From assembly GCA_021464525.1 (NCBI GenBank), contig JADRCO010001234.1, positions 1-21,107 on the forward strand: 21,107 nt of DNA, in the 5' to 3' direction. Positions 1 to 8,939 of this stretch are shown here, piece after piece. The notes under the pieces were generated by a model. That model did no database searches, was not told the origin of the DNA, and saw nothing but the letters and a program-made list of their open reading frames with translations. The DNA comes from Rhizophagus sp. LPA8_4_AMF (Eukaryota > Glomeromycota > Glomeromycetes > Glomerales > Glomeraceae). Positions within the stretch are counted from its first letter, which is position 1. Each line of letters starts with the position of its first letter. The position numbers were made by a program, and so were the translations under genes.

Positions 1-454
1 TATGATATGATAACGTTTTAGGTCAAAAATTATGTTAATTTTTGGCTGGAATTATAATTTATATATATATAAGAAATTTTTTATATAGTCATACCTTTTT
101 ATAATCACAGAAAATGGCTTGTCCCAAATGTGTGACTATAGAGAGAGTTGACTGTAGTTAAATTTTTCAGTTTTTAGTTTTTCAAAATGATCATATAACA
201 TATATTGGATTAATAACTTTGATTATAATAATATATAAAATAATTCATATGAATGGAAATAATTATAGAAATATATTAAGCATATTTCTTATTTTAGATG
301 TTCATCTTTTACAACTAATAACCTTTTGCTCTATTAAATATATGAATAACTTATTACCTACAGTTTCTAATCTATAGAGATGTTCATTTTTATATGAAAC
401 TTTTATATGTTCTTCTTGCAATATTGATGATGATAAAACAATTTTTTACCTTAC
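1..454. other. AT-rich intergenic DNA, no gene seen
   Basis: I see no coding frame with protein-like composition on either strand. The sequence is dominated by A/T runs and a short TA microsatellite near 60-72. Overlapping short open frames on both strands start near 390 and run into the foldback element that follows, so they are products of that element's symmetry. Confidence 0.6.
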
Positions 455-619
455 TATATGAGGTGAGTACTGGAAAAAGGGACCAAATTGAAATTTTTCT
501 CAAAAAAAAGTTCTTAAGTAAAATAGATGTAGATTTGATCATTTGGTCCAAAATATTTGTGATTTTTAAAAAAAATTTTTTGTCAATTTGGTCCCTTTTC
601 CCAGCACTCATCCCATATA
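455..619. repeat. MITE-like foldback element A, about 165 bp
   Basis: The two ends are inverted copies of about 38 nt. The left arm (about 455-492) reads TATATGAGG then TGAGTACTGG then AAAAGGGACCAAATTGA. The right arm (about 582-619) is its reverse complement with about four mismatches (GTGCTGG for GTACTGG, for example). The centre is A/T-rich and contains a further partial copy of the TTTGGTCC core near 542-549. No transposase frame is present, so this fits a non-autonomous inverted-repeat element. The target-site duplication is unclear; a TA would be possible at the TATATG ends. Confidence 0.75.
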
Positions 620-1015
620 TCTGTCCCTGCAACAGGCTTGATCTACATTGGAAGACTCATTATACAAAAAATTACAGTTCATAAAAAATATTTAAAGGCA
701 CAACCTAGTTTTCAACAAATTAATCTTGTGATTTTTAAATATTAGAGTTCAGTCTTTTTTCTTTTAAAGGAGCAAAACTGTGTAGAATTAACCAGAGGCT
801 TAATATCTTCTACAATTACTAACAAATTATGCAAAATCGTATCCAATTTACTAATTAAGATAATTTTACCAAACTTCTCAAGTTATTTTTCACTCATTTT
901 CAAAAACTCATTTGGAATATATGATGTGATGCTATAAATAAGGCTGAAGCTCTTAAAAGAATTACGTCAATTATGAAAGGGATATTTTTAACCTATTGTT
1001 TTACCATTTGATAGC
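620..1015. other. Intergenic DNA between two foldback elements
   Basis: AT-rich sequence without a protein-like frame or RNA gene that I can support. Nothing in it resembles the flanking repeats. Confidence 0.5.
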
Positions 1016-1301
1016 TCCTATAAAAAAAGAATTTCTGGAAAATGTCAACAAAATGTCTGGAAAATTTTCATGTGTCTGGAAAGTGACCGGAAATAATCAC
1101 GTTTTGGAACATTTTCCAGACACACAAATTCTGGACATTTTCTTGACACTCCAGAATTTGTTCAGAATTTGTCTGGAATCAAGTGTCCTGAAAATGTTCC
1201 AAAACATGATCGTTTCTGGATATTCTCTGGACGCACCAAAATTTTCTGAACATTTTCCATATTTTTCTGGACAAATTCCAGATTTTCTTTTTTTATAGGG
1301 T
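1016..1301. repeat. Foldback element B, about 286 bp, rich in TCTGGA
   Basis: The outer ends are inverted: CCTATAAAAAAAGAA at 1017-1031, then nearby TCTGGAA, matches the reverse complement of the 3' end at about 1276-1300. Nested inside is a second inverted pair, 1096-1116 against 1190-1210, which matches at 20 of 21 positions around the core GTTTTGGAACATTTTC. Between these pairs the motif TCTGGA and its complement TCCAGA recur many times, so nearly the whole element could fold into one long imperfect hairpin. The open frames that cross it on both strands (about 100 and 68 codons) follow from this symmetry and are not called genes. Confidence 0.78.
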
Positions 1302-1691
1302 AGATACTCTTCCTATCAGGATTTGGTACACAGGAAGAGTGTGAGTTTAACTTGTTATAAGAATACAATTATATCATTAATAATTAAAGGTTCAATACCA
1401 GTGTGGGATGAGAGGGAATTTACAATGTAATTTGTAGTATAGCAGGTCCTTGGATACTAAGTCTCTTAGATCATGGAAAGGTCCCTCTAAGATAAAATGT
1501 TTTTTATTATGCATTTTTACCCATGCAGAGTCAACATCTACTGATAGTGTACACATGGGGTTTTATAGGATGACAGGTAGATAGCTTATTATACATTTGT
1601 ATTTTAATATTAACTCTAATAAATTATATCATGTGCTGCAGAAAAAAAAAAATAAAAATTCAAATTATATTATTTGAAGTTTTGAACTAGT
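1302..1691. other. Intergenic DNA, no gene seen
   Basis: No supported gene. A small stem (TCTTAGA/TCTAAGA) lies near 1466-1494, too short to name. Confidence 0.5.
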
Positions 1692-1831
1692 GTATTACTA
1701 AATATCACAAATGGTGATGGTTACCAATGGTGAATTTATAATGTAATGCCAGCCAGTATTTTATTAGATTTTTAATTCTGTCCAAGAGTACATCATGATG
1801 CTGATATGGTAACCATCACCACTAGTAATAC
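1692..1831. repeat. Inverted-repeat element C, about 140 bp
   Basis: A perfect 15-nt inverted pair, TGGTGATGGTTACCA, lies at 1712-1726 and in reverse complement at 1807-1821. Outside it is a second inverted pair, GTATTACTA at 1692-1700 and TAGTAATAC at 1823-1831. The left arm carries about ten extra bases between the two blocks, which looks like an insertion or deletion in one arm. There is no coding sequence. It is most simply read as a decayed MITE. Confidence 0.65.
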
Positions 1832-2049
1832 TCATTTAGTTTGTAATAAAAAAAACTATCAAATTGGAAAAAGCACAATAATTAAAAATCATCTACTCAA
1901 TAGATTGGCTCATAGAAAGCTATTATTTTTGTATTTATTAAGACGATAATATGTTATTTTTGCATTCAATTTATATGTATTAATAGAAGAGTAACAAATA
2001 TTGTACTAAAAATAAGTACTATATACTATTTATAAATACCGTACCACAG

Positions 2050-2181
2050 TACCCCTCTATGTATTATACTCCACCAAAAAAGAACTCTCATTTTCTACCC
2101 AGGCCGCTATGTTAATACACAATTAGTGTATGTTTTAAACATGTCTACTAATAATAAAACTCACGCAATAGTAGAGGGGTA
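2050..2181. repeat. Possible short inverted-repeat element D
   Basis: A perfect 10-bp inverted pair, TACCCCTCTA at 2050-2059 and TAGAGGGGTA at 2172-2181, brackets about 112 bp of AT-rich DNA. The arms are short, so this could be chance or a remnant. Confidence 0.35.
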
Positions 2182-2199
2182 TAAGGTCAAAATTTGTAT

Positions 2200-2400
2200 C
2201 ATACCCGTCCGTTATACGGTAAATCTAAAACGAACTCTCTTCAGAAGTCTGCTTTTTCACTAGTGATCCGATCCTATATTAATCTGTAATTCCGAAAATT
2301 CCGCGAATTTTTACGGATCTATAGGATCTAGCCGGATCTATCCTAACGTGCCATCCGAGTTTTTTAACGGATCCATCAGATATCCGTTTTACGGAAATTT
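2200..2400. repeat. GGATC/ACGGAT-rich tract
   Basis: The hexamer-like words CGGATC, GGATCT, GATCCG and TATCCG recur in close succession and on both strands between about 2264 and 2390, with CCGTTATACGG near 2210-2220 and CCGTTTTACGG near 2386-2396 as local near-palindromes. GC content is above that of the surroundings. No protein frame accompanies it. It may be the remnant of a dispersed repeat or a protein-binding array. Confidence 0.45.
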
Positions 2401-3067
2401 TTTTTCTATTTTTAAATAATTTGCGGCAATTACAAATTTCGAAACTGTTATTACGCTAAATAAAATAAACAAAAACTTACTAAATTTCAGATCTCGAGAG
2501 ATTTGTTGGATGATAGGCAAATTATTTTCGCTTCAACGTCCTTAAATTACGGGATCTTCACGAAAGAAACTTTGATCGGCATCTTATGTGACAATTTTGT
2601 TAATCAAATTTAGTTAACAGCTCTCATTTTCTTTCTATATTCCAATTTGGGCCTTTTTAATATATATTAGAATTTCGCTATTATCAATCCCATGGACCAG
2701 GCCTTATCGGGATATTGATTGGTGCAAAACAGAATCAGCTTCGATTTTTTGTCATAAAAATTTTAGTTTAGCACTGTTCTTTGTTAAAAACAATCTGTTT
2801 ACAGACAAAATTTCAAATTAAAGTTGCATGGAAAAAAATGCGATTGTATCACGGATGTTGATCCTTTATGATTTTTTTTGATGATTTTCCCGAAATTCTT
2901 CGCCTTTGTATCCTTTCAAAAAAAAAGAAAATGTGATTTCATTCATATTCTTAAAATGATCCAAAAAAAAGATATTACTTTAACGTTCTTTTAAAGAAAT
3001 TTTTCTTTTTTTTTTTAAAAAAAACCCAATTTTCTGATCCGTTTTTATTCTTGTCCCTCTTTTTTGT
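2401..3067. other. Intergenic and upstream region of the first membrane-protein gene
   Basis: No gene recognised. The last 200 bp are pyrimidine- and A-rich with homopolymer runs, as in the upstream regions of other genes in this window. Confidence 0.45.
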
Positions 3068-3075
3068 TATATAAA
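3068..3075 (+). promoter_or_regulatory. TATA-like box of first membrane-protein gene
   Basis: TATATAAA lies 83-90 bp upstream of the ATG at 3158, a plausible distance for a fungal promoter with a short 5' leader. The assignment rests on motif and position only. Confidence 0.4.
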
Positions 3076-3157
3076 CATTTAAAACAAAGCTATTCTTTTA
3101 ATTCACTTTAACATAAACCATTTTCACTTACCTTCCAGTTTGTACTAGAAATCCGTA

Positions 3158-4045
3158 ATGGAAAAAATTAAATATAAGAAGAAACCCAAATATTCTCATT
3201 TCTGCTTTTGCCTAGGATTACGACCTGGCGTCATAATCTCTTTTGTTTTATGGATGATAGAAGGAGTTATCTTCTCAACGCTATTCATAATGTCTTTAAC
3301 GAAAAGCTATAAAAAAACTAAAGATGATATAGGAGAGGTGAAATCATGTATGTCTTATTTAATTTTATATATCTTTTTTTGCTAGCCTTATTATTAAAAC
3401 ATTCATTATTTTATAGTATATTATTATGTCAGCGTTTTGACGATAGTTCTGTCCACATACTTTATTATATTATTTCTTATAAGTACAATCGGTCTTGCTT
3501 CAATATTAATATATGTAAGTTAGCATTAACAAATATCTTGTAATACTATTATATAATAGTTAATAATATTCTCTCTATTAATCAGAAATCAGCGCCATTA
3601 TTGCGCGTGTATTCATATACTTCATGGTTCTATACAGTTTTTATATATTTTGTACTCGCTATAGTCTCAATTGTAGCCATTATGCTTGAGAAAGATGATT
3701 TTAAACAATATTGTAATGAAGTGGGAAATAATGATTGCGGTAAGAAAGTAATTTATCAATTGGCTTGGTTGTTTTTTATTATATTCTTTCAAGGTTTTAT
3801 GCATGTAAGTATATTAATTATTTGATTTCCTATTTAAATTTTTATTTACCTCATTTTTTTCCCTTTAGGTTTATTTTTCGATTATATTGCGAACTCATGC
3901 GGAGCGTTGCGAGCAATTGGAAAAGAAGCGGAAACGTGAAGCTTCATCAAAACGACATAATTTATTAAGTTCTTCAGATAAATCCAATGTATTTAAGATT
4001 AAAGTTGATAAAACGTATGATGATAGAGTTGTTGACCATAACTAA
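3158..4045 (+). CDS. Four-helix membrane protein, tandem copy 1 (4 exons)
   Basis: Exons 3158-3347, 3417-3514, 3586-3804 and 3869-4045 join in phase (1,0,0) to give 227 residues; introns of 69, 71 and 64 nt start GTATGT, GTAAGT, GTAAGT. The N-terminus is basic, followed by a Cys motif (F-C-F-C at 15-18, R22, G24) and helix 1 (about 25-46). Helix 2 is about 69-96 and helix 3 about 108-130. An outer loop follows with C139 and C147, then helix 4 (about 153-176). The tail is charged, Lys/Arg-rich and probably cytosolic. The layout resembles LAPTM-like or other tetraspan membrane proteins in outline, but I do not recognise a named family and assign no function. The next gene is clearly related. 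A possible AATAAA signal is at 4313-4318. The exon joins are supported by matching phases and by continuous hydrophobic segments. Confidence 0.8.
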
Positions 4046-4460
4046 AGACATGTGGACCGGATTAACTAGAATATTTTTTGATCATCCATTCATTTATTTA
4101 AATATTTTTTGAATCCACCTTTAAATACGACATTGAAAAAGGCATTTGCAAAAATCATATTTTAGCATACATAGCATACATTCATCTTAATTTCTGTACA
4201 ATATATGAATATTTTTCAATTCCTTTCAGTATATCATTAATATTTTAACTTAACAAAATTCAAACGGCACTGCATTGTTTAAATTGAGTTGTTTAATTGT
4301 TAATGTCAGTGAAATAAAATTTATGAGTTACAACTTTAGTAATTTTTACGGTGTATTGATATCATAAGTAATGATAGGATATCTAAAGGGTTGTTACTTT
4401 ACCCATATTTCCTTAATTTTTAATAATCCGATTCCTAATTTTGGGGGATGTCTAAAGCCG
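4046..4460. other. 3' flank of copy 1 and spacer
   Basis: Contains the probable 3' untranslated region of the upstream gene, with AATAAA at 4313-4318. No further coding sequence is seen. Confidence 0.5.
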
Positions 4461-4547
4461 TGTTCGAGCACGTGATATATACGTGCCTTGATTGGTCTCT
4501 ATAAATAGTCAGCCACTCCAATTGGCTCGTGATCACGTGAACGAACC
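4461..4547 (+). promoter_or_regulatory. Palindromic promoter: E-boxes, CCAAT and TATA
   Basis: Two CACGTG boxes (4469-4474 and 4534-4539) sit in inverted arms, GTTCGAGCACGTGAT on the left and ATCACGTGAACGAAC on the right. Between them are ATTGG (4491-4495, a reversed CCAAT box), a TATA-like CTATAAATAG (4499-4508) and the palindrome CCAATTGG (4518-4525). CACGTG is the known site of bHLH factors and CCAAT that of the HAP/NF-Y complex. The cluster is 170-256 bp upstream of the ATG at 4717 and probably drives that gene; whether it also acts leftwards cannot be seen. Confidence 0.6.
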
Positions 4548-4716
4548 TGGCAATGACTGTAAGGTTGCACAATGACAACTCAAATCTGGAAATTCCACGG
4601 GCGGAGTAGGTTTTAATTCATTTATACGTGTTTTTTGACATGGCTTAGATACTTCCATAAAGTCGTTGCCATTTTTTTTGTCTTTATTTTATATAACGAA
4701 CTCATCAAAATAAAAA

Positions 4717-5625
4717 ATGGCCGCAAGTACACAAATTACCAGTTGTTGTTTTTGTATCAAGTTAAAGGCTGGTGTTGTAATTATATCGTTGATATGGCTT
4801 GTAAGTTTTCCTTCATTTTTTTTAAAGAAAAAGTTTTTTTTATGTACTCATGTTTTAACAAAAGACTTCAATAGATTTATGGAATTCTTGAAACAGCACA
4901 AAACAGTTTACTTCTCATCACATCAAATAAAGGAACAAGTGGTAAACTATTTTGAAACAAGTGTATATATGTTCTTTTTGAAAAAATACATTAAATAATT
5001 CAAATAATTTGTTTAATATTAAGTGTATAGTTATATCAATGCATTCATTATTCCAATAACTATTAATTATGGATTAATAACAATTGGAGCAGCATTTGGA
5101 TTGTTTGCCGTAACATGTTCGGTATGTAATCGAAAGAAGTTGTACCAGCATTATTTCATTTCTTTTGAACTAACTAGAATTTTATTTAGAGAACAGTTAA
5201 AATGTTAACAATATATACCAAAATAGCATACGTTGTCGTGGGAGCTGAAATTGTATCTCGTGCATTATTGATTTGTCTTGTGATAATGTATAAGTCAAGG
5301 TTCATAGAGGATTGTATAAGGTCTATTAGTAAAACTTCGTCTAGAACTGAATATTCAGCCGATGCATGTAATCAAGGATATATTTTTAGCTTAACATTTT
5401 CTATTGCTTTTGCTGTTCTTACAATACTTTTTACGGTATGTATTAAATTAATTCTTTTTTTTTTTATTGCATCAAATCAAAATTAAATAATCGAAAATAT
5501 ATATATTTTTTTTATCTATAATGTAGTTATACTTTGCCATAATAATTTCATCCTACGCACGTAAAAGAAGAGATAAAGAAGCTGCTATTGCTGCTAAAAA
5601 CTCGTTTGACGAAATTGATGAATAA
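4717..5625 (+). CDS. Four-helix membrane protein, tandem copy 2 (5 exons)
   Basis: Exons 4717-4800, 4875-4941, 5024-5121, 5190-5435 and 5527-5625 give 197 residues (phases 0,1,0,0; introns 74, 82, 68 and 91 nt). The N-terminus has C-C-F-C at 10-13, K17 and G19 followed by helix 1 (about 19-43), interrupted in the gene by an intron that copy 1 lacks. Helix 2 is about 54-82, helix 3 about 90-116. The loop carries C125 and C143, helix 4 covers about 147-174, and the tail ends in a short Lys/Arg- then Asp/Glu-rich stretch. The exon for helix 2 is 98 nt with the same phases as in copy 1, and the Cys motif, loop cysteines and the Y-F-x-I-I start of the last exon are shared. This is therefore a diverged tandem paralog. 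The second exon (I-Y-G-I-L-E-T-A) is too short to show as a long frame and was found by phase and composition. AATAAA follows at 5677-5682. Function unknown. Confidence 0.8.
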
Positions 5626-5932
5626 TAAACCTTTAACTTATTTAGCTTTCGACTCCCATACTAATTTAAGATTCATAATAAACGTGTGTTCTTTTTTTTA
5701 AGTGTTGGACACGCATGTCTTTATTTTCCCATACTTAACATATCAGATAATCAATGATATCACTACATATGAAATTCAACTTATTGGGCAAAAGTCAATT
5801 TACTTTCTATAATTCATTAAAAATGATACTGCGAGAAATTTATTCCACGCTTTTCTTTCTTCTTTTTGCTACTCTTTTTGCTACTTGAATCAATTTATTC
5901 TTTGTTGTCTACATATTCATTGCAACGGAATC

Positions 5933-6684
5933 ATGTCCGGTACTACTCAAAATTGTCATGTTCTCGCTGATTTCAGCATTATTCCTATGGGTGCCGGAAC
6001 TAATACCACAAAGGTATGCATACATGTATCATTATCATGTATAAAGAACGAAAGCGATATTTAATAAATAAGTTTATAAATATCTCCGTTATAACTTGAC
6101 ATAATTATTTTGTTTAAAAATTTCTTATATAGTATATAGTCGAATGTCAAAAGGTTTTGCTAGATTCTGGGTGAGCAATCCGCAATATTCTAATTCGTTT
6201 TCTTATTTATTATTAATGCATCATTATATATACAAACAGCTTGAACTTTAATGTGCACGCCAATGGAACCAACATAGGTTTGTTTAAAAAATTATCGTTT
6301 TAGTATTAATTTTCAAATTTTGTTAACTTCGTTTTTATTAGAGGGTCACTATGATCAGGTTATGTCTGCTGTTCGTAAGTGTATTGACAAAATGCACGAA
6401 ATGGGTGCTCCTCGTTGCGATACTAATATTCGTCTTAACGTAAGATACTACGGATAATCTTTTGTTATTTCACGTGATTGTACATTTTAATTTTTTACCT
6501 CCCCTTAGACTCGTACCGATAAGAGCGTCACTATGCAAGACAGGTTTGAACTTATTTTATATAGTGTATTATTATTCTTTCATCTGCAATCCTTTATCCT
6601 TTAAGAACATTGTTTTTAATTCACTTTAACAGTATTCGTGTCGTTACTGATAAGATCGCTGCTGAGACTAATACTAATGTCTAG
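5933..6684 (+). CDS. ECM15: Ecm15-like thiamine-binding (UPF0045) protein, 6 exons
   Basis: Exons 5933-6013, 6133-6170, 6240-6277, 6342-6439, 6509-6543 and 6633-6684 splice in phase (0,2,1,0,2) to 113 residues, close to the about 100 residues usual for this family. Recognisable features in order are the strand A-D-F-x-I-I-P-M-G (residues 12-20), Y-I-V-E-C-Q-K-V-L (28-36), V-H-A-N-G-T-N-I-E-G, the long helix with K-C-I-D-K-M-H-E-M-G-A-P-R, then T-N-I-R-L and T-R-T-D-K. These match the MTH1187/YkoF-like ferredoxin-like fold of yeast Ecm15 and bacterial relatives, which bind thiamine or hydroxymethylpyrimidine as small oligomers. Cellular role in fungi is unsettled. Introns are 119, 69, 64, 69 and 89 nt. 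All exons are under 100 nt and several under 40 nt, so no open frame of the gene is long. AATAAA at 6860-6865 may be the poly(A) signal. Confidence 0.93.
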
Positions 6685-7209
6685 ATCTTTACAAAATAAT
6701 TTTTAAGATCGGGATGAATGATTATTTTTTTCAATTTTGGTTTATAATTTAGTTCAGTTTTATTTTATTGTGTAACTTGCTTTGGTTCAAGGAAAACGGA
6801 TAGTATATATTGTTCATAATCGCAATTTTTGATTTCATCTCTACACAAATTAAAGATCAAATAAAGATTCATAAGCTTTTATCAAAAAATTTCGGATTTT
6901 TCGAAATTCATCTAGTGAAACTGGTGGCTACATCAATTGGCGAAATATATTAATATATTACATACTAATTAATTAATAAATAGGGACACATCTTTCTTTG
7001 ATTCTTTAAAAATAAAATTTGTAAGCTTTAACACGTAACACTATATCAACAAAAAGTGAATCACGAATTCATGATAATTTTGTGATTGTTTCTTTGGGTG
7101 GAATGAACATGAATTATATGCATTGTTTTGTCTCGAATTTATAATAATTTAAAAATTACAATTGAGGGATTGCCAAGATTTATAAGTTTATTGTGCCGAG
7201 TTAGCTTTG
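6685..7209. other. 3' flank of Ecm15-like gene and spacer
   Basis: Probable 3' untranslated region with AATAAA at 6860-6865, then AT-rich DNA. No gene, repeat or RNA seen. Confidence 0.5.
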
Positions 7210-7816
7210 ACGTCATATGATAAAGCAAATCGTTTCATGTGCATCGAATAATAGCGATCGTCTGCTGCGCCAATTTTTTACTCAGATGACAAGACAATGT
7301 ACTGCCCGCATGATTCTTGGCTAAATCTCAAGATTTTGAAGCCTCAACCATCTGAAAGCCAATCATATTAATAAAGTTGATGCAAGAGGTCACCTGAAAT
7401 GCGCAGAAAGATATTCTTGCCGAAATAACAACGATAGGTTTGTACAACGTAAGATTGAATTTATACTCGCGATTTCTTTTTACTCCGCTTCTGACAAAAA
7501 AATTATCTTCTTCCACTTATAGGCTTCTCTCAGAATATCAACCAGCTCGAAAGCGCGTGTGAGACGAAAGAGAGATGAGGATGCTTTTGATTAAATCTAT
7601 GATATTGTCACAGCTGGCCAGGACTGGCACTTCTTCCCGGAATCATACCAAAGGCAGTCACGACATCATTTAACCAATGATGCTTTTAAAGGGGATTTGG
7701 AGGAGTATCATACTTTGTGTAAGGGTGTGAGGAAGGTTTTGGGCGTAATCGTTGGTTTTTTAAAGGATAGTGCGTGTGCGAATAAATCCCCTGAGAGTAA
7801 GAATCGAAAAAAATAA
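7210..7816 (+). pseudogene. Decayed gene, C-terminus like a Crinkler/RHS-type family
   Basis: Two plus-strand stretches have protein-like composition but are broken. The first, 7210-7371, reads with motifs such as P-I-F-Y-S-D-D-K-T and C-P-H-D-S-W but has two adjacent stops near 7249-7254. The second, 7523-7816, is open for 98 codons apart from one TAA at 7592-7594. It carries R-R-K-R-D-E-D before the stop, then Y-D-I-V-T-A-G-Q-D-W-H-F-F and G-V-R-K-V-L-G-V-I-V-G-F-L-K-D, and ends with a Lys-rich tail and a stop. An acceptor-like CTTATAG sits just before 7523. The layout 'basic patch, Y-x-I-V-T-x-G-x-D-W-x-F, V-L-G-V-I-V-G-L-L-K-D, basic end' is what I recall from abundant Crinkler/restriction-endonuclease-like proteins of Rhizophagus; this family call is from memory and unverified. 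No intact start or full-length frame is present. Confidence 0.5.
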
Positions 7817-8187
7817 TCATGTATAATAGTCCGCAGTCATTAACATAAAAAAAATTTCATCATGTTCTACGAAGTAACTCCCTGCGAGCACGGGTAAAGT
7901 GAAATTTATTTTTTTATCTTTATATTAATAAAGCGAGTGCGATGACTCTTCACATGGCATTTAGCGACAACAGAAAGAAATAGTGTAACATCCCGTACAT
8001 ATGAATTATATTTTATATTTAGCTTATTTATGTTTTATTTGATTAAATAACAAACCTTTTTGGCAGCTTTAAATTCAATAACAATGATCATAACTAATCC
8101 GTCTTTGATTTTGTTATTCAAAAAAATACATTTCAATGATCAGACCTCTATTTTTTCTTCTTTTTATTATTCTTGTTTTTCGCACCT
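7817..8187. other. Spacer between relics
   Basis: AT-rich DNA with no supported gene. It separates two opposite-strand relics. Confidence 0.45.
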
Positions 8188-8900
8188 TTAACAGTTCTTA
8201 TATTTCTTAAACATCTCTGAATCATAATCATAATAAAAAAAAAATTGCATTATCGCTCTAATGCATTTGGACATACCACGAAGTGTTTTATTCATGATAC
8301 CATCATATTCTGCAGTCCATTCTACCCGATCTAGCCGCTTCTTGGATTTCAATTTATACTCCACCTCTTCTAATGAGTCCCCTAATGGCCACAAATTTGT
8401 TGCACTTCTTCCCATTTAAAAACTCGCCCGTAGAAATCTAGAAAGAGCAACCCATAATTTACCTCTCTGATTACAACAATGTGGTCAAAACCAAATTTTG
8501 CGAAAAATTCATAGAAATAGAAGCTGCGATATTACGGCAGACGGATTCATCAACGAATGTATCAACTACCATAGACACACTACGGCCCAGCCCTTCCGAG
8601 TTCCGATTTAGTTCGTCCGCTATCTTGCACACGGGTTCATCACTACCATTCTTGTGTTCATGCTTTGCGTATACATCACTGAAACATTTTTTTCGAGGTT
8701 CTTCTCTCGTCCACTTAGCTACCGACTCGGCACAATTCCCAAGGGGTAATTACACTGAGCTTTCTCTTGGTGTTAGGACAAAATTTGGACTTCATTCCAA
8801 TGCCCTCATGTTTGATGCTGGCCCACCTCGGGCTGATGTGCCAAACATATACCTGGCTATCTTTCCCCTCCGGATAATGAACGTCAGATTCGTAAAATAA
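8188..8900 (-). pseudogene. Frameshifted gene relic, minus strand
   Basis: GC content here is clearly above the surroundings. The longest open frame is on the plus strand (8481-8900, 139 codons), but it is Ser-rich and looks antisense. On the minus strand, charged, protein-like text continues across shifts of frame: A-S-N-M-R-A-L-E in one frame, W-N-E-V-Q-I-L and C-N-Y-P-L-G in the next, then N-C-A-E-S-V-A-K-W in the first again, running on for about 90 codons. A further piece (8415-8188) starts M-G-R-S and contains W-P-L-G-D-S-L-E-E-V-E and R-V-E-W-T-A-E-Y-D-G. At least two frameshifts and several stops break it. The G-N-C-A-E motif is reminiscent of fungal deaminase-like proteins, but no P-C-x-x-C partner is seen, so I leave the family open. 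Confidence 0.45.
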
Positions 8901-8939
8901 GGTTGATTCTTTTTTTTTGGTTGCATACTCATAATCTCT

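Noticed and set aside
390..684. Open frames on both strands of 80 and 96 codons
   Set aside because: They lie across foldback element A and have AT-driven composition; both arise from the repeat's symmetry.
996..1368. Opposed open frames of 100 and 68 codons
   Set aside because: They are translations of the TCTGGA-rich foldback element and show only its repeated words.
3348..3385. Shorter 38-nt first intron in the copy-1 membrane-protein gene (acceptor at 3385)
   Set aside because: It breaks the frame of helix 2; the acceptor at 3416 gives the right phase, a normal intron length and the same 98-nt exon as in copy 2.
8481..8900. 139-codon plus-strand gene
   Set aside because: Ser-rich antisense-like composition; the minus strand carries the more protein-like text, although broken.
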